Source: a bacterium
Lineage (GTDB): Bacteria > Vulcanimicrobiota > Vulcanimicrobiia > Vulcanimicrobiales > Vulcanimicrobiaceae
Assembly: GCA_021832345.1 (NCBI GenBank)
Contig: JAKBKY010000006.1
Location: 1 to 64,000 of the forward strand
DNA length: 64,000 nucleotides
Reading direction: 5' to 3'
In this document: piece by piece, positions 1 to 8,219 of the stretch
Position numbering within the stretch: the stretch's first letter is position 1
Layout: every line of letters begins with the position of its first letter
Notes under the pieces: model-generated
Databases searched by the model: none
The model's input: only the letters and a program-made list of their open reading frames with translations
What the model was told of the DNA's origin: nothing
Program-made: the position numbers and the translations under genes

Positions 1-1
1 C

Positions 2-382
2 GCAGCGATCGTGCGCGAGGCCGCCGAGGGCGGCTACGGGGCGATCGCGATGGAGAACCTGACGAACATCCGCGACCGCATTGCGATGGGTAAGCGGATG
101 CGCACCCGGCTGCACCGCTGGGCGTGGTGGCAGTTGCAGCAGTTTGTCGAGTACAAGGCTGCCGACGCCGGGCTCGCGCTGGTGTACGTCGATCCGGCGT
201 ACACGTCGCAGACGTGCAGCGTGTGCGGTGAACTGGGCACACGATCGAGGCATCGGTTCTCCTGTAAGATATGTGGAATCTTTGCGCACAGCGACCGCAA
301 CGCGGCTCGGAATCTTGCGAAGATTGGAGCGAGTGCTCTTGCTCCAACGGGCGACGTAATGCGCCCGCATGTGGCGGCGTAA
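2..382 (+). CDS. tnpB: TnpB-type transposon-encoded nuclease (IS200/IS605 OrfB), C-terminal part
   Basis: Only the C-terminal part is present; the reading frame is open at the window edge. TnpB proteins are RuvC-like nucleases guided by an omega RNA transcribed from the right end of their own element. What remains shows the second RuvC acidic region (IAMENLTNIR), the typical YVDPAYTSQTCSVCG strand, a four-Cys zinc ribbon (CSVCG and CKICG) and the last RuvC aspartate in HSDRNAARN, so this portion looks catalytically intact. It ends with TAA, followed within 15 bases by the element's right-end hairpin. No TnpA is visible. Family assignment is firm; activity of the whole protein cannot be judged because the N-terminus is outside the window. 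Confidence 0.9.
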   Translation, partial: AAIVREAAEGGYGAIAMENLTNIRDRIAMGKRMRTRLHRWAWWQLQQFVEYKAADAGLALVYVDPAYTSQTCSVCGELGTRSRHRFSCKICGIFAHSDRNAARNLAKIGASALAPTGDVMRPHVAA

Positions 383-420
383 GCCGACCATAAGACCTCG
401 TCCTTTAGGGCGGGGATCCA
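383..420 (+). mobile_element. IS200/IS605-type right end with hairpin (likely omega-RNA 3' scaffold)
   Basis: Just after the tnpB stop is an 8-bp stem with a TTTA loop: CCTCGTCC (396-403) pairs with GGGCGGGG (408-415), using two G-T pairs. A hairpin of this form, with a CCTTTAGGGCGGGG core, is typical of the right end of IS605-family elements and lies at the 3' end of the omega-RNA scaffold. The host sequence directly downstream would then be the guide. It starts at about 416-421, exactly where the opposite-strand peptide-binding protein gene ends, so the hairpin may also terminate that gene. The exact element boundary is inferred. Confidence 0.7.
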
Positions 421-2085
421 TTACATCGAGTACTCCCAAGGGTCCCAGAACGGTGAGATGACAGGTGAGGGCGTGAAGCCCTTCAGATCGGTATTGTAAA
501 CGTAGGGTACGCGCTCAAAGTCCAAGATAATGGTCGGAACGTCTCTTGCCATCTGCTCCTGCACGATACGGTAATCGGCCTTGCGCGCAGCCCGGTTGAT
601 GGTGACGAGCGCCGCGTTCATCGCCGCCGTCGCACGAGGATCGTTCCAAAAGAGCGCGTTCTGCCCGTGTGGCGCCAGGTTATCGCCGGAGTAAATCTCG
701 CTGTCGTCCGGGTCCACTGAGGCGACCCAGGTGAAGATCGCCGCATCATAGTGACCGCCTTGCAGTACGCCGGTCGTGGAGTTGGAGAAGAACTCGTTGG
801 TCGGATAGTTCTTGACCGTCGCCTCCACGCCGATGTCGTGCCACTCGCGTTGCAGAAACGTTTGGATGGCGCGCCCAAGCGTGCTCTCCGTCTGCGTGCT
901 CAAGACGAACTGCAAGCGCCGTCCACCCTTCACGCGAATGCCTCCGGGGCCGGTGCGCCAGCCATCGGCCCTCAAAATGGCCCGCGCCTTGGCAGGGTCG
1001 TACGCATGGCGAGGGATCCCCTTCGCGTACGCCCATGAGAGGCGCGGGTTTTGATCCGTATACGCCGGGATAGCCGCACCATGCAGCAACTTGGCGATGA
1101 TCTCTTTGCGGTTCGTCGCATAAGCAAGCGCCAAACGCACCTGCCGGTCGCGCATGATCGGCTTACGCAGATTGAAGTCGACGTGGGTGTACGCGTACGA
1201 ATCCACCAACACGGCTTTCAGGCCGTTCTTCGGGTCGGCGGCCAAAGCTTGGTAGCGCGGCCAATTCAACCCGGTGCCCCGGGCCAGGAGATCGATCTCG
1301 TGCGTTTGCAGCGCGGTCCCCATCGTATTCTCATCCGGCATGATCTTAAAGACGACTTCGCGCAGCTTCGGTTTGCCCAGATAGAAGTTCGGATTGCGTT
1401 CGAGCCGAACTTCAGATCCTCGCTCCCATTGCACGACGCGAAACGGCCCGCTACCTATCGGCATCGAGTTATAAGGAGCCGTATTCAGCGAGCCTTTGTC
1501 GTCATTGTACTTGGCCAAGAGGTGAGCCGGAAGAATCGGCGCATTGCCGTTGGGAGCCCAGAGCTGCTGCAGGAACGGGGCATAGGGCTTCTTCATGTGG
1601 ATGATCGCCACATACGGGTTTGAACAATCGATACTCTTAATGTCCCGGTAGCCGTCGGTGGTCACCACGTTGTTATGGGGATTCATCACGGCTTGCCACG
1701 TGAATCGCAGGTCCTTACACGTGAGGGGCACCCCGTCTTGCCATTTGATGTTCCGTCGAAGTTTGTAGATCAGCGTCAGGCCGTTTTTGCTGACGTCCCC
1801 GTTGCGTCGTGTCGGAATCTGGGAGAGCGCATCAGGAAACGGGCGGCCGTGTTGATCGTAGCGAACTGCATACGAGTAGATAAACATGGATAGATCGCCC
1901 GAGACCGCGTTTGAGGCCAGCATGGGATTGAGCGAACCGGGATCGCCGTTCTCGGCGAAGCGCAAGACCCCGGGACGAGTCCATGGATTGGAACCGACCC
2001 CGGCAACCGTATGAGAGACCTTGGTGCAGCCGGCGAGCGCAAGGACGAGGAACGCGATCGGCAGCGCACGGCCGAACGTTTTCAC
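421..2085 (-). CDS. Peptide/oligopeptide ABC transporter substrate-binding lipoprotein (SBP_bac_5 family)
   Basis: This is a 554-residue extracytoplasmic solute-binding protein of the OppA/DppA type. The N-terminus is a lipoprotein signal with lipobox LALAGC, so it should be anchored after export. The body has family landmarks: the GDPGSLNPMLASN strand, the LTLIYKLRRNIKWQDG segment, GSGPFRVVQWERGSEVRLER, and a C-terminal region with VDPDDSEIYSGDN. The GTG start overlaps the TGA of the upstream gene (GTGA) and has a strong AAGGAG ribosome site. No permease or ATPase gene is nearby, so it is an orphan binding protein. A paralogue sharing the NPWT.PGVLR and IPTRRNG blocks lies at 35983-37605. 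The ligand is unknown. Confidence 0.92.
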   Translation of the reverse strand: MKTFGRALPIAFLVLALAGCTKVSHTVAGVGSNPWTRPGVLRFAENGDPGSLNPMLASNAVSGDLSMFIYSYAVRYDQHGRPFPDALSQIPTRRNGDVSKNGLTLIYKLRRNIKWQDGVPLTCKDLRFTWQAVMNPHNNVVTTDGYRDIKSIDCSNPYVAIIHMKKPYAPFLQQLWAPNGNAPILPAHLLAKYNDDKGSLNTAPYNSMPIGSGPFRVVQWERGSEVRLERNPNFYLGKPKLREVVFKIMPDENTMGTALQTHEIDLLARGTGLNWPRYQALAADPKNGLKAVLVDSYAYTHVDFNLRKPIMRDRQVRLALAYATNRKEIIAKLLHGAAIPAYTDQNPRLSWAYAKGIPRHAYDPAKARAILRADGWRTGPGGIRVKGGRRLQFVLSTQTESTLGRAIQTFLQREWHDIGVEATVKNYPTNEFFSNSTTGVLQGGHYDAAIFTWVASVDPDDSEIYSGDNLAPHGQNALFWNDPRATAAMNAALVTINRAARKADYRIVQEQMARDVPTIILDFERVPYVYNTDLKGFTPSPVISPFWDPWEYSM

Positions 2086-3263
2086 GGTTGCTCTCCTTCT
2101 CCGTTGTCGCGCATAGCTTCAGGATCGAGGCCGTTGCGTAAGCAGAACTCCCGGTAGGCAAACGGAGAGATCTCCGAGGGCTTGATCTCGCTGCGCCCGC
2201 CCCAGAAGACATTGGTATAGGAGACTCCAATGCCGGCCTCTCGCAGATGCTCGTCGATCGCGGCCTTATGGTTAAGGATCATTTGTTTGTCCAATCCATG
2301 CGCAACGGCCATCACGTTCACATTGCGAAACTCCGGCCCACCTTCGCGCCAATAGGCGTGAGTAATGACATAGTGCCGGCCGACTTCGCGGCCCGCATCG
2401 ATCTCGTGCCCGGGCTGCACCGCCCAGTGGAAGAGCGGGTTATAGCGAGTGACTCGCTCGCTGCCGGGCACCGCCTTTACATGTTCCAAAAACGTGGAGA
2501 AACGCCCGACAACCTTGCGTGTGTTGAGGTCTCGCGCAACCCGGTAGAACGTTTCGAGGTCAACGTCCGCCTCAGCCGCTCGCGCGCGCCACAGGTCGAC
2601 GACGAGCTCTTCGGGCGTAAACTCGCGCTTGAGCGCTACGAGTACGCGCCACTCAAGCTCCGAGAGCGTAACGATCGACATCTCTTGCTCTTGCGCATAG
2701 TCATCCGCACGAGCGCCGGGCTCCAGGCCGCGGCGGCGAACATGCCCGACGCCCAGCACAAAGAACTTCTTCGCCGGCATCAGGCGAAAGCGTTCGGCCT
2801 TCACTCTGCCGCATAGATACCGCGCATGTTTGAACAGCGAGTAGCCCTGCGGCACCTTCAGGGTCGTCCACAGGCGGTAGCTCGAACCCGGCGAGACGGC
2901 ATCGGTCGTACGAATCACGACGTGCCCGGAGAACGGATCATCGCGCACCATCGTCTCGAAGGCCGCGTCCAACCGGTCGTTGCCGACCTCCCACGCGCAG
3001 AGAGCACCGTGCGCGAGGTTGGTCGCCATCAGCGTCTGGCGCACGCGGCGAATCGTTCCGGCGCGCAACATCGCGATCACCCGCTCCAGAACGGTCGCAA
3101 TCGCAAGCCCGCTCTGCTGTGCAACCGCTCCGAACGGATCATGCTGAAAGCCGGAGAGCCGGTCTTCGGAGACCGCTAAGATCGCTGCGTTGATGGGATC
3201 GGAGATCGAGACGGGCACCGTTGGGTGGTCGAAAGGCATGCTCGGTGTTTCGGCCGGGGGCAC
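2082..3263 (-). CDS. Two-domain Lrp/AsnC-like protein, siroheme decarboxylase (AhbA/AhbB, NirDL)-like
   Basis: The protein has 393 residues with a duplicated plan: a winged-helix-like segment followed by an AsnC-like alpha/beta domain, twice (about 10-165 and 190-370). The phrase GTIRRVRQTLMATNLAH, and the later HAYWREGGPEF with VMAVAHGLDKQ, resemble the siroheme decarboxylases of the alternative heme and heme d1 pathways, which are often misannotated as Lrp regulators. In that family the two halves can be separate (AhbA, AhbB) or fused. No other heme gene lies in the window. The GTG start is chosen because GGAAGGGGG stands 7 bases upstream; an internal ATG at 3237-3239 is an alternative. A genuine Lrp-type regulator cannot be excluded. 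Confidence 0.5.
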   Translation of the reverse strand: MPPAETPSMPFDHPTVPVSISDPINAAILAVSEDRLSGFQHDPFGAVAQQSGLAIATVLERVIAMLRAGTIRRVRQTLMATNLAHGALCAWEVGNDRLDAAFETMVRDDPFSGHVVIRTTDAVSPGSSYRLWTTLKVPQGYSLFKHARYLCGRVKAERFRLMPAKKFFVLGVGHVRRRGLEPGARADDYAQEQEMSIVTLSELEWRVLVALKREFTPEELVVDLWRARAAEADVDLETFYRVARDLNTRKVVGRFSTFLEHVKAVPGSERVTRYNPLFHWAVQPGHEIDAGREVGRHYVITHAYWREGGPEFRNVNVMAVAHGLDKQMILNHKAAIDEHLREAGIGVSYTNVFWGGRSEIKPSEISPFAYREFCLRNGLDPEAMRDNGEGEQP

Positions 3264-3287
3264 CGAACGCCCCCTTCCGCGGATGCC

Positions 3288-4787
3288 CTACTTCACGCCG
3301 GCAGCCGACATGTTGGTCCCCAGCGCATACCGATACTGTTGCTCCGCGCGGCGCAGATTGTAGACGGCCTTGAGCAGAGCGGTCCGGCCGGTGGCGTCGT
3401 TCACCTGAGCGGTGACCAGATCGAGCAAGGTGGCAACGCCCACCTTATATTGAGCCTGCGCCGCCGCCAACGCCACCGAGGCGCTGCGCACCTCCGCCTG
3501 CGCCTGCTCGACCCCAGCCTGCGCCGACACCAGGTTTGCCAGCGCCGTCCGAACGTCGCTATAGACCCGCAAGCGCGTTTGGAGTAACGACGCCTTGGAT
3601 TGGTCAAGCTTGGCGGCTGCCAGCGCCACCTGGTAGTTGGTCTGCCCCTGATCGAAGATGGGGATCGTCAGCGTCGCGCCCAGGCTCTGCACGTTTCGTA
3701 GTTTGCTCCCATCCGGAAGCGTCGACTGATACCCTGTCGACGCGTTGGCCGTGAGCGACGGGAACTTTGCCAGCTTGGCATAGTGAAGATTGGCTTGCGC
3801 AGATTCCAGGGTCGACAGCGCGGAGAGATAGTCCGGCCGAAGCAAGAGCGCGCGAGCGATCGCCTTGCCATAGTCCAGCACCGGTGATCGCAAGAGCATC
3901 GCGGCCGGGTTCTTCGGAGTATTCTCCACCGGAACGACGCGGATCTGCGGATTGAGACCCAGCGTCGTGGCAAAGGCCGCCAAGGCTGCGATCTGCGCGC
4001 CCTGATCTGCGATGAGCGTGGCTCGAGCTTGATCGGTCTGAAACTTCTGCTGGTAGATATCCGAGGGAGCGGCCGAGCCCGCCCGAATCTGCGCCTGCAC
4101 CAACTTCTCTTGCTCTTCGTTTTGCAGCACGATACGCGCGTCGAGAGCGACTTGGCTGCGCGCCTGCAAGGCCCCATAGTAGTTGGTGGCGACCGTGAAG
4201 GCGAGCGTCTGCAAAGCCCGATCCAGCGTATCGCGACCGGCGACGCTCAGATATTGGGCAGAACGTATCCCGGCAATGACACGACCACCGTCGTAGATGA
4301 GCTGACTGAGCACGGCTTTGGCCCCGTCTTGCGTGTACATTCCGTTGGCGCCGACGGCGCCCGCGACTGACGAACCGCCGCCGATGCCGTTGGGCACGCC
4401 CAAGTTCGAGCCGTACGTACGACTCGCAGAGACGTTGGCACTAACATTGGGGAAGATCGCAGACTTGGCGACTGCATACCCTGCGCGCGTCTGCTCGTAA
4501 GTCGCGACGGCAGAGGCGAATACCGGTGATCGAGCAGCCGCAATCGCGATCGCTTGCGCCAGCGTGATCGACGGGGGAACGCCCGGAGCAACCCGTGTAC
4601 GGATGATATCCGGACGCGCGGCACCGTAGGCTGGATAGGGCAAGGGGCTGGCGCTCGGCATCGCGCTCGGCATCGGAGTGGCACCGGTACCGGCCGCGAG
4701 GGTCGTCGACGTCAGCGTAAAGAGCAGAGACAGGAACAGCATCGACGATGCAAAGACAAGCATGTGCGGCAACCGTTTATGGCGCAC
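3288..4787 (-). CDS. TolC-family outer membrane efflux channel
   Basis: This 499-residue protein has an N-terminal signal sequence (hydrophobic stretch about 9-31, MLVFASSMLFLSLLF) followed by a Pro/Ala/Ser-rich linker. It then has the two repeated alpha-helical hairpin regions of the outer membrane efflux family, rich in Ala, Gln and Leu heptads such as ALANLVSAQAGVEQAQAEV and YKVGVATLLDLVTAQ. It should form the trimeric outer membrane duct for a tripartite exporter or type I system. The GTG start has GGAGG 5 bases upstream and overlaps the end of the upstream adaptor gene by 11 bases, so translation is probably coupled. No inner-membrane pump gene is adjacent. This gene is evidence for a diderm host. 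Confidence 0.9.
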   Translation of the reverse strand: MRHKRLPHMLVFASSMLFLSLLFTLTSTTLAAGTGATPMPSAMPSASPLPYPAYGAARPDIIRTRVAPGVPPSITLAQAIAIAAARSPVFASAVATYEQTRAGYAVAKSAIFPNVSANVSASRTYGSNLGVPNGIGGGSSVAGAVGANGMYTQDGAKAVLSQLIYDGGRVIAGIRSAQYLSVAGRDTLDRALQTLAFTVATNYYGALQARSQVALDARIVLQNEEQEKLVQAQIRAGSAAPSDIYQQKFQTDQARATLIADQGAQIAALAAFATTLGLNPQIRVVPVENTPKNPAAMLLRSPVLDYGKAIARALLLRPDYLSALSTLESAQANLHYAKLAKFPSLTANASTGYQSTLPDGSKLRNVQSLGATLTIPIFDQGQTNYQVALAAAKLDQSKASLLQTRLRVYSDVRTALANLVSAQAGVEQAQAEVRSASVALAAAQAQYKVGVATLLDLVTAQVNDATGRTALLKAVYNLRRAEQQYRYALGTNMSAAGVK

Positions 4788-6012
4788 GATGACCTCCGGC
4801 GATCGTCACGATGCTTCCATTGCGCAGGGCATCGGGACGAGTGACGATCACAGGCGTACCGGACCGAACTTCGGGGCTGATCACCTGTGCGAGCGTTTCG
4901 GTCTCCAAGCCGACGCTTACCGGCACGGCAACGGCCTTCTTCTGTTGAACCACGTAGACGACGGCACCCTTCGCCGTCTGCGCGATCGCCGTCCGCGGTA
5001 CGATGACGACATCATTGCGACGCTCTTTGGTCACCCGAACGGTCACCAGCATGCCGCCACGCAGCGTCATATTCGGATTGGGAACGCGCAAACGAGCGCG
5101 GTAGGAGAGCGTACCCGCACTGGGAACCGCATTGACCGTATCGACGCGACCGTGGAAGACGCGTCCCGGAACAGAGCTGCTTTGGAACGAGACGCGGTTG
5201 CCGCGATGCACGTAAGCAAGATCTCCGTCGGGCACGTTGAGATTGATCCACACCGTGGCCAGACGCGAGACGCTCAAAATCGGTGTTGCGGGGCCGGCCA
5301 TCGCGCCGGGATCGAGAAACCGAGCCGTGACGATGCCGCTAAACGGAGCGTAGAGAACCGTCTGTCCGATCTCGGTGCGTAACACGGCGGCTTGAGCGGC
5401 CGCGGCGCGAGCGCTGGCTAAACTCGCCTGGACGCCTTGTGCGGATGCCGCGGTATTCTGCAGGCCGGCGAGCGCATCGTCGTAGTCGTTGCCGGCTTTG
5501 ACAAACGTCGAACGCGCCGCGGCGAGGGTCGTTTGAGAGAGGTAGCCCTGCTTAAAGAGCGCCGCATCCTGATGAAAGACCAGCTTGGCGTTCTCTAACG
5601 CTGCCTTCGCGGTCTGTACCGCCGCAGCGTTGGCCTGCTGCGTGACCGGAAGGCTGATCTGGCTTCCCTTCGCCTGCGCGCGGGCTTGCGCGGCGAGAGC
5701 CAGTTGCGTCGCATACTGAGCACGCAAGGTTGAAGCATCGATCCGCGCGAGGACCTCTCCCCGGCGCACGCGATTGCCCTCATTCACGTACACGGCCACG
5801 ATCGGACCCGACTGTTGGAACGAGAGCGTTGACTGCAGCAACGGGGCAACCTGCCCGTCGAGCGTGACGTGGGTCGAGAGGTTTCCACGGTGTGCAACGG
5901 CGACATCGACGTTGAGTGGAATCGGTCCCGGCTGCGGTTTCGACGCGGCGCAGCCGGCGAAGATCAGGACCGTTGCCAGCGCGTAGCCGGCTCGCAATCG
6001 CTTGGGGTACAT
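4777..6012 (-). CDS. Periplasmic adaptor (membrane fusion) lipoprotein of an RND/ABC efflux system
   Basis: The start at 6012 is chosen because ATG follows GAGGAGAAAC and begins a lipoprotein signal (MYPKRLRAGYALATVLIFAGC); the longer in-frame reading upstream has no such signal. About 411 residues show the HlyD/MdtA-type order. First comes a beta-barrel/lipoyl half (LDGQVAPLLQSTLSFQQSGP, GEVLARIDASTLRAQ), then a long Ala/Gln-rich coiled-coil hairpin, the second lipoyl half (VLYAPFSGIVTARFLDPGA) and a membrane-proximal domain. It should bridge an inner-membrane pump to the TolC-like channel encoded next. A TATAGT -10-like box lies upstream at about 6056-6061 on the minus strand. The cognate pump is missing from the window. 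Confidence 0.9.
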   Translation of the reverse strand: MYPKRLRAGYALATVLIFAGCAASKPQPGPIPLNVDVAVAHRGNLSTHVTLDGQVAPLLQSTLSFQQSGPIVAVYVNEGNRVRRGEVLARIDASTLRAQYATQLALAAQARAQAKGSQISLPVTQQANAAAVQTAKAALENAKLVFHQDAALFKQGYLSQTTLAAARSTFVKAGNDYDDALAGLQNTAASAQGVQASLASARAAAAQAAVLRTEIGQTVLYAPFSGIVTARFLDPGAMAGPATPILSVSRLATVWINLNVPDGDLAYVHRGNRVSFQSSSVPGRVFHGRVDTVNAVPSAGTLSYRARLRVPNPNMTLRGGMLVTVRVTKERRNDVVIVPRTAIAQTAKGAVVYVVQQKKAVAVPVSVGLETETLAQVISPEVRSGTPVIVTRPDALRNGSIVTIAGGHRAP

Positions 6013-6164
6013 GTTTCTCCTCGAAGACCCGTGCGAAGATCCGCACCGTCGCCCTACTATACGTCTGAACCTGCTCTCTGGATTCAATGCATACGTGACA
6101 TCCCTGAGAAGCGCCTGATGAGCCGGGCGGGAGGAGCGTCCCGAACGCCGTATTCTCATGCCGC

Positions 6165-6560
6165 ATGGGCGCGAAACTCGAAATCGGCCGGTCGCACAGC
6201 TTCCAGAGCCGTGTCGAGGAGTGGATGACGGCGGAACAGGCGGGCAACCGGGGAGCAGACGTCCTATCGACGCCGATGCTGATCCACCTCGTCGAGCAGG
6301 CGGCGATGGCCTGCGTCGCTCCTCTCCTGCGCGAGGGCGAGATCTCCCTGGGCACCCATGTGGACATCGAGCACCATCAACCCGTTCCCGTCGGGTTCAT
6401 CGTCCGCACGGAGGTCGAAATCGTGGCCATCGACGGCCCCCGGATCAACTTTGCCGTGCAGGTCTTCGACGAGCGCGAGGTCGTCGCGGAGGGGAGCCAC
6501 GAGCGCTATATTATCGAGCGCAGCAAGTTTCTCGCCAAGGTTGCCGAAAAGCTCAACTAA
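6165..6560 (+). CDS. Hotdog-fold thioesterase, fluoroacetyl-CoA thioesterase (FlK)-like
   Basis: This 131-residue single-domain protein matches the FlK type of hotdog thioesterase. The catalytic triad of FlK (Thr42, Glu50, His76) is reproduced with identical spacing as Thr36 in VLSTPML, Glu44 in LVEQAAM and His70 in DIEHHQPVP. The remainder is the usual strand-rich hotdog (GFIVRTEVEIVAIDG, INFAVQVFDEREVV). FlK itself hydrolyses fluoroacetyl-CoA, but most bacterial relatives lie far from fluorometabolite genes and their acyl-CoA substrate is unknown. It is divergent from the efflux adaptor gene and stands alone. Family assignment is solid; substrate is not. Confidence 0.85.
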   Translation: MGAKLEIGRSHSFQSRVEEWMTAEQAGNRGADVLSTPMLIHLVEQAAMACVAPLLREGEISLGTHVDIEHHQPVPVGFIVRTEVEIVAIDGPRINFAVQVFDEREVVAEGSHERYIIERSKFLAKVAEKLN

Positions 6561-6767
6561 CCATATCAATGCCGGCACTCCACGAGCGGCCGCCGGCTCG
6601 GACTATCTTGCAAGGGGGGCAAACGGGCCACCCCGAACAAGGGGAAGTTAGGATGTTTTTGGGTACACCTGCCGGGAATCGGACGTTCCTTTCCTTGCAG
6701 GCCCGAGTCAGGTTCTATCGGACTCACCCGAGGCACACTGAAGTCCACTCTTACTTAGGAGGCTAAC

Positions 6768-8111
6768 TTGAAGCGACTGAGCATCGGAGTCCTCACCGTG
6801 CTGCTTGCAGCCGGTCTGGGACTCAACGCAGTCGCCGCCCCGTCGAACCACGCATCGCAAGGCAACGTTGGACCCAATGCGATTGCGCAGGCCTCGGGCG
6901 GTACTGCGGCGGCTCCGCCGGCGAACTTCGGTTCCCCGCCGTCGGGCCGTTACCCCATCCTGTATAATAACCACCACGTCTACGCCAAGCCGGACACCCT
7001 TCGCAAAGGGCGCGTTCTGGCGGCATTAGTCCGTGGCACCACCGTCCTCATCCCTCTGCGCTCGATGTTCCAGCAGATGGGCGCCACGGTGAAGTACAAC
7101 CGGTCGACCAAGACCGTGACCATCAGCAAACCCGGCGCCTCCGTCAAGGTGACGCTCGGCAAGCCGGTGGTCATTATCAACGGCGAATCGCGTCCGCTGG
7201 ACGTCCCGCCGATGATGTACAAGGGCCACATCCTCGTTCCCATTCGCGTACTCTCGGAAGGCATGGGCGCGTACGTCCAGTGGGTGCCGCACCGTGAGAT
7301 CGTCGTCGTGCGGTATCTGCCGCCGACCCCGCCGCCGCCGCCGGCCACCGCTCCACCGCCGACCCCGGCACCTGTTGCCACGGTCGCCCCGACGCCGACC
7401 CCGGCGCCGATCGTGGCCCCGTACCAGGACCGTTTCATCGTCGGCGACTACATACTCAGCCCGAAGGTCTACAACGAGTTCAGCCCCGGGAACACCGGCA
7501 ACAACAAACGTGGCGGTTTCTCTTACGCCATCCGCGCAGCCAGTGAGTTCAACCTCTTTAAGCTGCCCTGGATGCTCGAAGGCGACTACCGTCAGTACAA
7601 CTACCCGCATAACTGCACCAGCCCCACCGATCCGCAGTGCATGGTCACCTCGATCGGCACCATGACACAGACTTATGTCCCCTCCTTCGTCGTGCGCGAC
7701 TACGACTTTGACGGCCGTCTCGGCCTGAAGGTCGCCAACCCGCGTATTTACGTCGGCGTGGGCTATCTGATGCGCACCAACAACGCGGGCTATCCGCGGC
7801 AGACCGGCTGGGGCTTCGGCGCAGAGAAACTGCCCGATCTCAATCGACCGGTCTCCGTGTATGGAAGCGTCTGGTACTACCCAACCGTCAAGGGAACGTG
7901 CGGTACCCTAACCTGCCCGACCGGTCCCTATCTGCTGAGCTACAGTGAAACGAAGTACCAGATCGGTGCGGACTTCACGTTCAGCAAGACGTCGCCGATC
8001 TTCCTCGACCTTGGCTTCCTTGGCGACAAGGGCACGGCCAAGCAGAACACCCCGGGTGGCATCGGTTACACCCATATGGGTCCCTACGTCGGTCTAGGCA
8101 TTAAGTTCTAG
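6768..8111 (+). CDS. Surface protein: copper amine oxidase N-terminal-like stalk domain, Pro-rich linker, C-terminal beta-barrel-like domain
   Basis: TTG start supported by AGGAGG 5 bases upstream. Residues 1-23 form a signal peptide. Residues about 65-185 contain paired repeats of the copper amine oxidase N-terminal (stalk) fold: VLIPLRSMFQQMGATVKYN, TVTISKPGASVKVTLG, and again HILVPIRVLSEGMGAYVQW. A Pro/Thr/Ala linker follows (about 186-222). The last ~220 residues alternate polar and hydrophobic residues, are rich in Tyr, Gly and Phe, and end in GPYVGLGIKF. A C-terminal Phe after amphipathic strands is the usual signature of outer membrane barrels. The joining of stalk and possible barrel in one chain is unusual. 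A strong hairpin terminator follows, so the gene is a single transcription unit. Confidence 0.7.
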   Translation: MKRLSIGVLTVLLAAGLGLNAVAAPSNHASQGNVGPNAIAQASGGTAAAPPANFGSPPSGRYPILYNNHHVYAKPDTLRKGRVLAALVRGTTVLIPLRSMFQQMGATVKYNRSTKTVTISKPGASVKVTLGKPVVIINGESRPLDVPPMMYKGHILVPIRVLSEGMGAYVQWVPHREIVVVRYLPPTPPPPPATAPPPTPAPVATVAPTPTPAPIVAPYQDRFIVGDYILSPKVYNEFSPGNTGNNKRGGFSYAIRAASEFNLFKLPWMLEGDYRQYNYPHNCTSPTDPQCMVTSIGTMTQTYVPSFVVRDYDFDGRLGLKVANPRIYVGVGYLMRTNNAGYPRQTGWGFGAEKLPDLNRPVSVYGSVWYYPTVKGTCGTLTCPTGPYLLSYSETKYQIGADFTFSKTSPIFLDLGFLGDKGTAKQNTPGGIGYTHMGPYVGLGIKF

Positions 8112-8145
8112 GCCACCCATCCAGCGTTCGAGAGCGAACGTGCAA

Positions 8146-8181
8146 GGAAGAGCCCCGGTCATACACGACCGGGGCTCTTCC
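8146..8181 (+). terminator. Perfect 15-bp stem-loop terminator after the stalk/barrel protein gene
   Basis: GGAAGAGCCCCGGTC (8146-8160) pairs perfectly with GACCGGGGCTCTTCC (8167-8181) around an ATACAC loop. It lies 34 bases past the stop of the upstream gene. The 3' side is TCTATCTC rather than a clean T-run. Because it stands between convergent genes it may work in both directions. Confidence 0.8.
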
Positions 8182-8219
8182 TCTATCTCACGCCGGCCTC
8201 AGCGCGCCATAACTTTCAG

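Noticed and set aside
6165-6560. Fluoroacetate resistance function for the FlK-like protein
   Set aside because: The triad matches, but no fluorometabolite genes are near and most relatives have other substrates.
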